Assembly (NCBI RefSeq): GCF_034808145.1
Contig: NZ_JAXHGM010000002.1
Span: 558,001-622,000, forward strand
Length of the DNA stretch: 64,000 nucleotides
Source: Halorubellus sp034808145
GTDB taxonomy: Archaea; Halobacteriota; Halobacteria; Halobacteriales; Natrialbaceae
Direction: 5' to 3'
This document shows positions 42,127-50,014 of this stretch, piece by piece. The notes below the pieces were generated by a model. The model saw only the letters and a program-made list of their open reading frames with translations. It searched no databases and was not told where the DNA came from. A program made the translations under genes and the position numbers. The stretch's first letter is position 1. Every line of letters starts with the position of its first letter.

Positions 42127-43310
42127 TGCTTTGCTATCTCGGCGTGCCCGCGAGCCATCGCGAAGACGCCGACGTACTCCGGAACAGTCGATGCGCCCGC
42201 CTCCAAGGTAAATGTATCGCCCCCGAGTTCGACCTCGACGGGCTCGGTCACGTCGACGACGAGCTCGGCGTCGCCCTCGTCGGCGAACGTCGACGAGACC
42301 GCGTCGACGAGCGGGTCGAAGTCGGCGACGTTCTCGCGCGGGATGCGCTTCACCTCGAGCCCGGTGCCGCCGTGGAGGCTCCCCGGCAGGCGGATCAGGC
42401 GATTGATGTCCGTCGTCACCGGCTCGTCGATCGGCGCGGACTCGGCGTCGAACGTCTCCGCGGCGACCTGGCGAGCGAGCGTCAGGAAGCGGCCGTGCAC
42501 CTCGACGTTCCCCGCCGCGATCTGGTCGTAGTTCGCGTCGAACACCTCGACGAGCTTCTCGGCGGAGCCCTGACCGATGCCGTCGTACGCCTGCAGGCGC
42601 TCCAATCTGTCCTCCTCGTCGTCCATCGCGCGGACCTCGTCGACGAGCGCGAGCAACCGGTCGTGGACGCGCTTGCCCCATCCGCCGGTCGTCGAGAGCG
42701 TCCGCTTCTCCGTCGGGTTCTCCAGGCCCATGCCGTCGACGAGCTCGCGCTCCAGGAGCGCGTCGAGGTCGAGCGATTCGGCGAGCACGTACTCGACGAC
42801 CTCGCGGCGGTCCCCGCGCCCGAGCTCCTGCACGCCGTCGTCCCGCACGTGGACGTGGTAGCCGCGGCCGCCCGAGAAGACGACGGTGCAGTCCTCGAAC
42901 CCGAAGTCGTCCTCGAGGACGTCGAGCAGGTCGAGCAGGGCGTCCTTGCAGGCCGCGAGCATCTCTGCGTACGTCGTCGTCTCCGGGTCGACACCGGGGA
43001 GGTGGTCGGCGTCCAGGTCGAAGACGAGGTCGGTGCCCTGCCAGTCCTTCCGACTCATCGAGTTCGCCGACGGGTCGCGGTAGCGTGCGGCGGAGAAGTA
43101 CACGTGCTGCGGGCGTTCCTCGGTGAGGAACCGTCCGAGGTTCCCGACGTCCAGCCAGGAGCGATGACGGACCATCGTCGTCTGCGCCTCGGCCGTCCAC
43201 GGGATGTACCCCCACTCGCGTTCGTTCGGCGCCGGCGGTGGCGACACGGTCGTCGCCTCGTAGTGGCGCTTGAACGCTCCGCGGAGGTACGCGACGGTTC
43301 GCTCTTCCAT
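42123..43310 (-). CDS. priS: DNA primase small (catalytic) subunit PriS
   Basis: The product (395 aa) is the catalytic subunit of the archaeal/eukaryotic-type primase that makes replication primers. The metal-binding acidic motif is seen in DLVFDLDADHLPG, and the conserved SGGRGYHVHV and MRHRSW-like N-terminal region (TMVRHRSWLDVG) are present. RLPGSLHGGTGLEVKRI is typical of the C-terminal half. The ATG at 43310 fits the family N-terminus (MEERTVAYLRGAFKRHY). It is the first gene of the priS-gins51 operon, a common haloarchaeal arrangement, and is divergent from the EEP-fold protein. Confidence 0.95.
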   Translation of the reverse strand: MEERTVAYLRGAFKRHYEATTVSPPPAPNEREWGYIPWTAEAQTTMVRHRSWLDVGNLGRFLTEERPQHVYFSAARYRDPSANSMSRKDWQGTDLVFDLDADHLPGVDPETTTYAEMLAACKDALLDLLDVLEDDFGFEDCTVVFSGGRGYHVHVRDDGVQELGRGDRREVVEYVLAESLDLDALLERELVDGMGLENPTEKRTLSTTGGWGKRVHDRLLALVDEVRAMDDEEDRLERLQAYDGIGQGSAEKLVEVFDANYDQIAAGNVEVHGRFLTLARQVAAETFDAESAPIDEPVTTDINRLIRLPGSLHGGTGLEVKRIPRENVADFDPLVDAVSSTFADEGDAELVVDVTEPVEVELGGDTFTLEAGASTVPEYVGVFAMARGHAEIAKQ

Positions 43311-43440
43311 CCTCCGAGACCGTACTGGCGGCGACGTCAAGAACCCACCGTTCGTGACCGACAGGGGGCGGTCCGGGGTTGAAGAACGCGCGTCGGTATC
43401 GTCGACAACCTCTATTAGTGCCGACGGGTACGTTCGGGGC

Positions 43441-45318
43441 ATGAACTGGGACGGTCGACTGGGTCGCGTGGCGTTGACCGCGGCGCTCGTGGTGGTGGTG
43501 GCGGGGTCGCTCCAGCGGACGGCGTCGCGCGTGTTCGTATCGAACTTCTCGCTGTCCGGTCCCGGGCTCTCCGCGCTTCTGGTCCTCGGGTTCCTGTCGG
43601 TGTGGACGCTTCCGGTCGCGCGTCGACTCGGCTGGGAGCGGTCGCTGCGCGTGGCGGTCGCGGGGCTCCCGTTCGCCGTCGTCGCGTCGGCGGTCGCGGA
43701 CCCGGTGCTCGCGGGCGCTGGCGCGGTCCTGGCGCTGTCGCTCGCGACGCCGTGGCTGGTCGCGCTCGGTGCTCGCGACCCCGCGTTCCTCCCGGGGCTC
43801 GCGGGCGGGGTCGCGTCAATCGCGGCGGTCCGCGGGTGGCTCGGGACGCTGCCGGCGTACGCGACGCTCGGCGGCACGGCGCTCCTCGTCGGCGTCGCGG
43901 TCGTCGCCGCTGCGCTCGCGCTCCTCGACGACGTCCCCGAACCCGGTGCGTCCGCGGTCGCGTGGCTCGCGGCGTTCGCGCAGGGCCTGTTCCTTGCGTA
44001 CCCGGCGGCGACCGCGGCGTGGGGCGGCCTGGGGTACGCCGAGACGGCGGTCGCGACCGTCGCCGGCGTCGTCGTCGGCGTCGCCTGGGTCGGGCTCGGG
44101 CGCGCGCTCGGCCGGCGGGAGGCGGTCGTCGTCGCGGTCGCGTTCGCGCTCTCGCTCGCGGACGTCGTCTGGGTGGGACAGCTCGGCTCCGTCGCCGTCC
44201 TGCTCGTGCAGGTGACGTTCCTGCGGCTCGTCGCCGCCGGCTTGCGCGACGACGGCGTCTCGTGGCTCGCGCTCGCGCAGGTCGTCGGCGTCGTCGCGGT
44301 CGCCACGCAGGTGCTCGCGGCGAACTGGGCGTACGTCCCGGGCGGTGCGGCCCTCGCCGGGCACGCGCCGCTCTCCGCGTTCGCGCTCGCCGCCGCACCG
44401 GTCGTGGCCGCCGTCCTCGTCCTCGCTCGCGAGGCCGCGGGCGTCGGCGGCGACCCGACCGAACTCGCGAACGCGGACCGTCGGGACGCGCTCGCCGCGC
44501 TCGCCCCCGGCGCGCTCGCCGCGCTCTCGCTCGCCCCCGGCACGCTCGCCTCGACGGTCGACGACGACTCCGTCGTCGAGGGCACGCCCTACGACGTCCT
44601 GACGCTGAACGTCCACCAGTGGGTGGACGGAGCGAGCGGCGACGCGAACTACCGCGACGTCCGCGACCTCCTCGCCGAGCACGACCCGGACGTCGTCGGC
44701 CTCCAGGAGACCGAAGGCGGCCGGTACACGAACGGGAGCGCGAACCCCGTGCGGTGGCTCGCCGACGAACTCGACTACCACCACGACTACGGCGTCCCCA
44801 CGCGCCGCGGCGGCTACGGCGTCGCCGTCCTCTCGCGGTATCCCGTCCTCGACACGACGGTCGTCTCGCTGCCCGTGCATCGGTCCCCGGCACGGTGGGC
44901 GCTCCTGGCGACGCTCGACGCGCCCGACGGCCCGCTCCAGACCGTCGTCACGCACTTCCAGACGGACGGGCCCGCGGACGACGAGCAACTCGGCGAGGCC
45001 CAGACCGTCCTCGGCGAGCTGTTCAGCGACGACCACGAGCGCGCCGTCGTCCTCGGCGACTTCAACGTCCAGCCCGACCAGGACCCCGCGTACGACCGCC
45101 TGAAGCGGGACCTCACCGACGCCTGGACCGCCGCCGGCCACCCCGAGACCGGCGGTGGCGGGACGTGGCCAGTGCACGACCCGCGCCAGCGCATCGACTA
45201 CGTCTGGCTCGAAGGCGACTGGTCGGTGTCGCGCTGCGAGCGCGTCGGCGACGCCGCCGTCAGCGACCACCTCGGCGTCCTCGCGACCGTCGACCCCGCG
45301 ACGGACGCGGAGCACTGA
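43441..45318 (+). CDS. Multi-TM protein with C-terminal EEP-nuclease-fold domain
   Basis: The product (625 aa) has ~10-11 hydrophobic segments in residues 1-~350 and then an endonuclease/exonuclease/phosphatase domain from ~383. Catalytic motifs are intact: DVLTLNVHQW, GLQETEGG, GVAVLSRYPV, VVTHFQTDG, LGDFNVQPDQ, RIDYVWL and VSDHLGVLATV. The architecture, a membrane array fused to an outward or inward EEP domain, resembles eukaryotic PGAP2-interacting/CWH43 C-terminal proteins and some lipid phosphodiesterases. The substrate may be lipid or glycolipid; this is inference. Start at the ATG at 43441. Confidence 0.85.
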   Translation: MNWDGRLGRVALTAALVVVVAGSLQRTASRVFVSNFSLSGPGLSALLVLGFLSVWTLPVARRLGWERSLRVAVAGLPFAVVASAVADPVLAGAGAVLALSLATPWLVALGARDPAFLPGLAGGVASIAAVRGWLGTLPAYATLGGTALLVGVAVVAAALALLDDVPEPGASAVAWLAAFAQGLFLAYPAATAAWGGLGYAETAVATVAGVVVGVAWVGLGRALGRREAVVVAVAFALSLADVVWVGQLGSVAVLLVQVTFLRLVAAGLRDDGVSWLALAQVVGVVAVATQVLAANWAYVPGGAALAGHAPLSAFALAAAPVVAAVLVLAREAAGVGGDPTELANADRRDALAALAPGALAALSLAPGTLASTVDDDSVVEGTPYDVLTLNVHQWVDGASGDANYRDVRDLLAEHDPDVVGLQETEGGRYTNGSANPVRWLADELDYHHDYGVPTRRGGYGVAVLSRYPVLDTTVVSLPVHRSPARWALLATLDAPDGPLQTVVTHFQTDGPADDEQLGEAQTVLGELFSDDHERAVVLGDFNVQPDQDPAYDRLKRDLTDAWTAAGHPETGGGGTWPVHDPRQRIDYVWLEGDWSVSRCERVGDAAVSDHLGVLATVDPATDAEH

Positions 45319-45432
45319 CGGGCATCGCGGGTTCTTGAACGCACGTCGGCGGTCGCGCGAACCACTACAGCGTCCGCGAGACCGTCGAGAACCTCGGCGA
45401 GTACGACACCGTCGGAGTTCCCGTGTTACGTT

Positions 45433-45651
45433 CTAGCGCGACGACGAGGCGCTCGCCGACTCGGACGCGTTCGTGTACCGGTACTGTGCGACGAGGAGAC
45501 CGACCGCGCTCGCGATCGTGACGACACCGCTCACGAACGCGATGGCGCCGTGGACGGGGACGCCGGCGATCACGCGAACGGGGACGCCGGTCCCGAACAC
45601 GCCGAGGAGCGCGCCGAAGACGATTCCGAACATGTAGCGCTGCCTGTTCAT
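45433..45651 (-). CDS. Small two-helix membrane protein
   Basis: The product (72 aa) has two hydrophobic helices, FGIVFGALLGVFGTGVPVRV (~8-28) and HGAIAFVSGVVTIASAVGLLVAQY (~33-56), and a Ser-rich polar tail. No family is recognised. The ATG at 45651 is the only good start. It may be a small membrane accessory protein. It converges with the EEP gene, 114 bases away. Confidence 0.62.
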   Translation of the reverse strand: MNRQRYMFGIVFGALLGVFGTGVPVRVIAGVPVHGAIAFVSGVVTIASAVGLLVAQYRYTNASESASASSSR

Positions 45652-45994
45652 CTACCGGTCCCTACGTCCGGCAGGTACAAGAACCGGTCGCGCGTTTCCG
45701 GTGGGCGAGAACCGCCGGCGGCGACCGCCTCACCCCCACGGGAGATGGACAGTCGTCGTAGGCAGGCAGTTCGTCGTCGTTGGAAGACTAATCGTGGTCG
45801 TACGTGGAGAGGCGTCGAGGTTCGGGGAGACGCCGACGGTCGCCGACGCCGACGGTCGAATACGGCGATCACGCTCCCCGACGAGGCCGACGAGGACGTC
45901 ACCGGGGTCGTCGAGGGCGTTCGACGCACGCCGTCCGTCGCCCTCGCCTGCTGGCACCCGGAGTTCTATCAGCGTCCCGACCGTGTGTTCGGAT
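45652..45994. other. 343-base intergenic region with a tandem repeat
   Basis: No gene is called here, although one plus frame is open across it and reads into the SDR. Two near-identical 16-base units (GACGCCGACGGTCGCC at 45829-45844 and GACGCCGACGGTCGAA at 45845-45860) are in tandem. This may be a decayed gene; nothing is recognisable in it. Confidence 0.5.
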
Positions 45995-46699
45995 ATGCCA
46001 GTCGAGTTCGACTTCAGCGAGCAGGTCGCGGTCGTGACCGGTGCATCGGGCGCGCTCGGGAGTGCGGTCGTCGAGGCGTTCCGTGACGCGGGCGCGACGG
46101 TTGCGGCGGTCGACGTCCGGGAACCGAGTCACGACGACGCGCTCCTGGACCCGGATTCGGGCACCGAGTTCTACCGCGCCGATCTGACCGACGAGGACGC
46201 CGTCGTCGAACTGTTCGAGCGCGTCGTCGACGACCACGGTCGCGTGGACGCGCTGTGTAACGTCGCGGGGACGTGGCGCGGCGGCGACGACATCGCGGAC
46301 ACCGACGTCGAGGCGTTCGAGTTCCTGTTCGACGTGAACCTGAAGTCGATGTTCCTCGCGAGCAAGCACGCCGTCCCGCACCTCCGGGAGGCCGACGGCG
46401 CGATCGTCTCCATCTCCTCGCGGTCGTCGCTCGAAGGCGGCGAAGGCGACGGCCCCTACCGGGCGTCGAAAGCGGGCGTGCGGACGCTCACGGAGACCAT
46501 CGCGGAGGAGGAACTCGGTGCGGTACGCGCCAATGCGGTGATGCCGAGCGTGCTCGACACCCCGATGAATCGCGAGATGATGACGCCGAGCGACGACTGG
46601 GTCGACCCGGCGGACGTCGCCGACGTCATCTGTTTCCTGTGCTCGGACGCGGCGTCGGTCACGAGCGGCGCGGCCGTCCCCGTCTACGGCGAGGCCTGA
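45995..46699 (+). CDS. Short-chain dehydrogenase/reductase
   Basis: The product (234 aa) is a classical SDR with an NAD(P)-binding Rossmann start (VVTGASGALGSAVVEAF, ~12-28). NVAG follows at ~89, the catalytic Ser lies in SISSRSS and the Tyr/Lys pair in YRASKAG (~153-158), followed by VMPSVLDTPMN. The acidic residue after strand 2 (VDVREPS) suggests NAD(H) over NADP(H). The substrate is unknown. Start at the ATG at 45995. It is followed 122 bases later by an NSS transporter. Confidence 0.9.
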   Translation: MPVEFDFSEQVAVVTGASGALGSAVVEAFRDAGATVAAVDVREPSHDDALLDPDSGTEFYRADLTDEDAVVELFERVVDDHGRVDALCNVAGTWRGGDDIADTDVEAFEFLFDVNLKSMFLASKHAVPHLREADGAIVSISSRSSLEGGEGDGPYRASKAGVRTLTETIAEEELGAVRANAVMPSVLDTPMNREMMTPSDDWVDPADVADVICFLCSDAASVTSGAAVPVYGEA

Positions 46700-46788
46700 G
46701 CCGAGGCGACCGTTCGCGGTTCCGGCCAGAAGATGGGGACGTACTTGCGTGTCCGTCACACGGAACAGAAAGAAATGAACGTCAGGTT

Positions 46789-46800
46789 TACCCGTGGGTA
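46789..46800 (+). promoter_or_regulatory. Palindrome before first NSS transporter
   Basis: TACCC-GT-GGGTA is a 12-base palindrome 22-33 bases before the ATG at 46822 and overlaps the likely TATA-like TTTACC. It could be an operator for the transporter. Confidence 0.35.
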
Positions 46801-46821
46801 CCATCGACGAACTGGACACGT

Positions 46822-48261
46822 ATGCAAGAGCGCGAGACGTGGAGCAGTCGCGTCGGGTTCATCCTCGCCGCGGTCGGGAGCGCAGTCGGCCTCGGGAACA
46901 TCTGGCAGTTCCCGTTCCAGGCCGCGGACAACGGCGGTGCGGCCTTCCTCGTCGTCTACCTCGCCGCCGTCTTCCTGATCGGGTTCCCCGCACTCCTCGC
47001 GGAGTTCGTCGTCGGCCGGAACACCGAACGCAATCCCGTGGACGCGTTCCGCGAGTACGCCGGGCGGTCGTGGGCGCTCGTCGGCGCCGCGGGCGTGTTC
47101 GTCGCGTTCTGGATCCTGTCGTTCTACAGCGTCGTCGGCGGCTGGGTGCTCCGGTACATCGGCGGGAGCGTCACCGGCGCGTACTTCGGCGACCCGTCGG
47201 GGTACTTCGGGTCGATCGCCGCCGGGACCGACGCCGCTGTCCTCCACCTCGTGTTCATGGCGCTCGTCGTCGGTATCGTCGCGCTCGGCGTTGAGGACGG
47301 CATCGAGCTCGGGACGAAGGTGATGGTGCCGAGCATCGTCGTCCTCCTCGTCGCGCTCGCCGCGTGGGCGAGCACGCTCTCCGGCGTCGCCGAGGGGTAC
47401 GCGTACTACCTCAGTCCGGACCTCGACACGCTCGCGACGAACCTCCCCGACGTCCTCCCGAACGCCGTCGGGCAGGCGTTCTTCACCCTCAGTCTCGGGA
47501 TGGGCGCGATGGTGACGTACGCGAGCTACCTCGGCGAGGACGACTCCCTGCCCGCCGACGGCGCGAGCATCGTCGTCCTGAACACGCTCGTCGGCGTCCT
47601 CGCGGGGCTCGTCGTCTTCCCCATCCTCGCCGCCGAGGGCATCGGGTTCGACACCGCCGGGTCCGGAGCCGTCTTCGAGTCGATGGCGGCCGCGTTCGGT
47701 GAACTCCCGGCGGGGAACGTCCTCGGTGGGGTGTTCTTCGTCGTCCTGCTGCTCGCCGCGCTCTCCTCGGCCATCTCGCTCCTCGAGGTCGTCGTGTCGT
47801 ACGTCGTCGAGAACACGACGTACGACCGCAAGCCGATCGCGGCCGTCCTCGGCGCCGGCATCTTCCTGCTCGGGCTGCCGGCGGCGTTCGGCGTTTCGTT
47901 CAACGAGATCGGCGCGCTCGGGTGGTACAACATGCTCGCGTACAACCTCTTCCTGCCCGCGGTCGGGCTCGGCGTCGCGATCGCGGTCGGCTGGATGCAG
48001 GGCGACCGGTCGACGCGCGAGCTCGCACGCGGCGCCGACGTCGGCGAGGCCGCCGCGCTCGTGTGGCTGTGGGCGCTCCGCGTCGTCGTCGTCCTCGCGC
48101 TCACCGTCACGCTCGTCCTCGGCGTCAAGACCCTCCTCGTCAGCGCGGGCGTCGTCGCCGCGAGCACGCTCTCCTCGCTCCCGCTCGTCGTCGCGCTCGC
48201 CGCCGCGATCGCGGTCGTGCTCGTCGGCGGTGCGCGCACCGTCGCTGGCGGCTCCGTCTGA
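46822..48261 (+). CDS. NSS-family Na+-coupled transporter (gate Arg replaced by Gln)
   Basis: The product (479 aa) has ~11-12 helices of the neurotransmitter:sodium symporter fold. The TM1 Na+/substrate motif reads VGSAVGLGNIWQFPFQAADNGG; position 29 is Gln where most relatives have Arg, the residue forming the outer gate. The TM6-equivalent stretch FTLSLGMGAMVTYASYL and the later AALSSAISLLEVV are conserved. It most likely imports an amino acid or compatible-solute precursor using Na+, fitting a salty habitat. ATG at 46822. A second NSS gene follows 272 bases after its stop. Confidence 0.9.
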   Translation: MQERETWSSRVGFILAAVGSAVGLGNIWQFPFQAADNGGAAFLVVYLAAVFLIGFPALLAEFVVGRNTERNPVDAFREYAGRSWALVGAAGVFVAFWILSFYSVVGGWVLRYIGGSVTGAYFGDPSGYFGSIAAGTDAAVLHLVFMALVVGIVALGVEDGIELGTKVMVPSIVVLLVALAAWASTLSGVAEGYAYYLSPDLDTLATNLPDVLPNAVGQAFFTLSLGMGAMVTYASYLGEDDSLPADGASIVVLNTLVGVLAGLVVFPILAAEGIGFDTAGSGAVFESMAAAFGELPAGNVLGGVFFVVLLLAALSSAISLLEVVVSYVVENTTYDRKPIAAVLGAGIFLLGLPAAFGVSFNEIGALGWYNMLAYNLFLPAVGLGVAIAVGWMQGDRSTRELARGADVGEAAALVWLWALRVVVVLALTVTLVLGVKTLLVSAGVVAASTLSSLPLVVALAAAIAVVLVGGARTVAGGSV

Positions 48262-48533
48262 GAGCGGTCGACTTCCGGGTCCCGGAGGCGACCGCGAGGT
48301 CATCCCGCCTCGTTCTCGTCGCACGCCGACGGTTCGGCGACCCGATTCGATAGATAGACGGCTCGGGCCGATGTTTCGAGGACCAATTCGACGATTCGTA
48401 ACCGTCCCTGCGCGTCTCGCGCCCTAACGATGGCGAGAACGGGGCTTCTGAACGGTTGAAGACCGTGATAATCGCATTTTGATGAATCGTCGGTCCGTAA
48501 CGCTCATGAGGCATGCCCCGGCGATGAGTGACA

Positions 48534-49946
48534 ATGGCACGTGAATCATGGACGGGCCGCGTCGGGTTCGTCCTCGCAGCCGTCGGAAGCGCTGTCGGGC
48601 TCGGGAACATCTGGCGGTTCCCGTGGATGACCGCAGAGAACGGCGGCAGCGCGTTCCTCGTCGTCTACCTCGGCATCGTCCTCGCGGTCGGCGTCCCCGG
48701 ACTCCTCGCGGAGTTCGTGCTCGGACGTCGGTCGCGCAAGAGCCCCGTCGGCGCGCTCCGAGACCTCTCGGGCTCGAAGCACTGGGGGCACGTCGGACTC
48801 GTGAGCGTCCTCGCCGGCCTCGTCCTCCTGTCGTTCTACAGCGTCGTCGGCGGCTGGATCATCCGGTACCTCGTCGCCTCCCCGACGGGCGCGTACTTCG
48901 CGAACCCCGGCGCGTACTTCGACGGAATCGCGCACGGCCCCGAGGCCGCCGCGTTCCACGTCCTCTTCCTCGCGATAACCGCGGGCGTCGTCTACGGCGG
49001 CGTCCGCGACGGCATCGAGCGCGCCACCACGATCATGATGCCCGTCGTCCTCCTCGTCCTCGTCGCCATGGCCGCCTGGGTGAGCGGGCTCGACGGCGCC
49101 GGCGACGCCTACGCGTTCTACCTCGCGTTCGACCTCGACACCATCCGCGCGAACTTCCTCGACATCGTCCTGTCCGCGGCCGGCCAGGCGCTGTTCACGC
49201 TCAGCGTCGGCGCCGGCACGATGATCACGTACGCGAGCTACGTCGGCGAGGACCGGTCGCTCCCCGCCGACGCCACCATGATCGCCGTCCTCAACACCGC
49301 CGTCGGCGTGCTCGCCGGCCTCGTCGTCTTCCCGCTGCTGTTCTCGACCCCTGGAGTCGGCGTCGAGACGAGCGGCCCCGGTGCGCTCTTCGTCGGCGTC
49401 GCCACCGCGTTCGCCGCCCTCCCCGCCGGCGAACTCCTCGCCGCCGGGTTCTTCGCCGTCGTCGCGCTCGCCGCGCTCTCCTCCTCGATCAGCATGCTCG
49501 AGATCGTCGTCGCGTACCTCGTCGACGAACGCGCCGTCGACCGCCAGCGCGCGACCCTGATCGTCGTCGCGGTCGTCCTCGCGACCGGCGGCGCGAGCGC
49601 GTTCACGCCCGAGCTCTTCGGGCTCCTCGCCGGGCCCGTCGTCGACGTCGTCCTCACGGTCGGCCTGTTCGCGTTCGTCGTCTTCACCGCGTGGGTCCTC
49701 GGCGCGGACGCCGTCGCCGAGTTCGCGCGCGGCACCCGGTTCGCGACCGGGCTCGCGGACGCCTGGCGCGTCCTCGTCGGCGTCGTCCTCCCCCCGTTCC
49801 TCCTGTTCACGCTCGGCGTCGGAATCGCGGACGCCGCGAACGTCGACGTCGGCACGCCCGTCGTCGTCGCCGTCGCGGTCGCCGCGAGCGCGCTCGTCGT
49901 CGCACTCGCCGCACGCACCCCGGTCCCTGACGAAATCGCTAGATGA
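48534..49946 (+). CDS. NSS-family Na+-coupled transporter
   Basis: The product (470 aa) is a second NSS symporter with ~11-12 helices. TM1 reads VGSAVGLGNIWRFPWMTAENGG and retains the canonical Arg28. TM6-like FTLSVGAGTMITYASYVG and ALSSSISMLEIVV match its neighbour, so the pair probably arose by duplication. The start is the ATG at 48534 (a GTG at 48528 is possible). The preceding 272-base gap (48262-48533) is AT-rich near 48468-48488 (GATAATCGCATTTTGATG), a plausible promoter zone. Confidence 0.9.
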   Translation: MARESWTGRVGFVLAAVGSAVGLGNIWRFPWMTAENGGSAFLVVYLGIVLAVGVPGLLAEFVLGRRSRKSPVGALRDLSGSKHWGHVGLVSVLAGLVLLSFYSVVGGWIIRYLVASPTGAYFANPGAYFDGIAHGPEAAAFHVLFLAITAGVVYGGVRDGIERATTIMMPVVLLVLVAMAAWVSGLDGAGDAYAFYLAFDLDTIRANFLDIVLSAAGQALFTLSVGAGTMITYASYVGEDRSLPADATMIAVLNTAVGVLAGLVVFPLLFSTPGVGVETSGPGALFVGVATAFAALPAGELLAAGFFAVVALAALSSSISMLEIVVAYLVDERAVDRQRATLIVVAVVLATGGASAFTPELFGLLAGPVVDVVLTVGLFAFVVFTAWVLGADAVAEFARGTRFATGLADAWRVLVGVVLPPFLLFTLGVGIADAANVDVGTPVVVAVAVAASALVVALAARTPVPDEIAR

Positions 49947-49993
49947 GGCCCTAACGGGAAACCTTTAGTCGTCGGTGGGCGACGGTTCTTCCA

Positions 49994-50014
49994 ATGACTA
50001 GGTGGTCGCCGTGA
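49994..50014 (+). promoter_or_regulatory. Leader mini-ORF and Shine-Dalgarno of pccB
   Basis: ATG at 49994 opens a six-codon frame (MTRWSP) whose TGA (50012-50014) overlaps the pccB GTG start at 50011. Its third and fourth codons contain AGGTGG (50000-50005), a Shine-Dalgarno match 5 bases before that GTG. This decides the start and may couple pccB to the mini-ORF. Confidence 0.5.
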
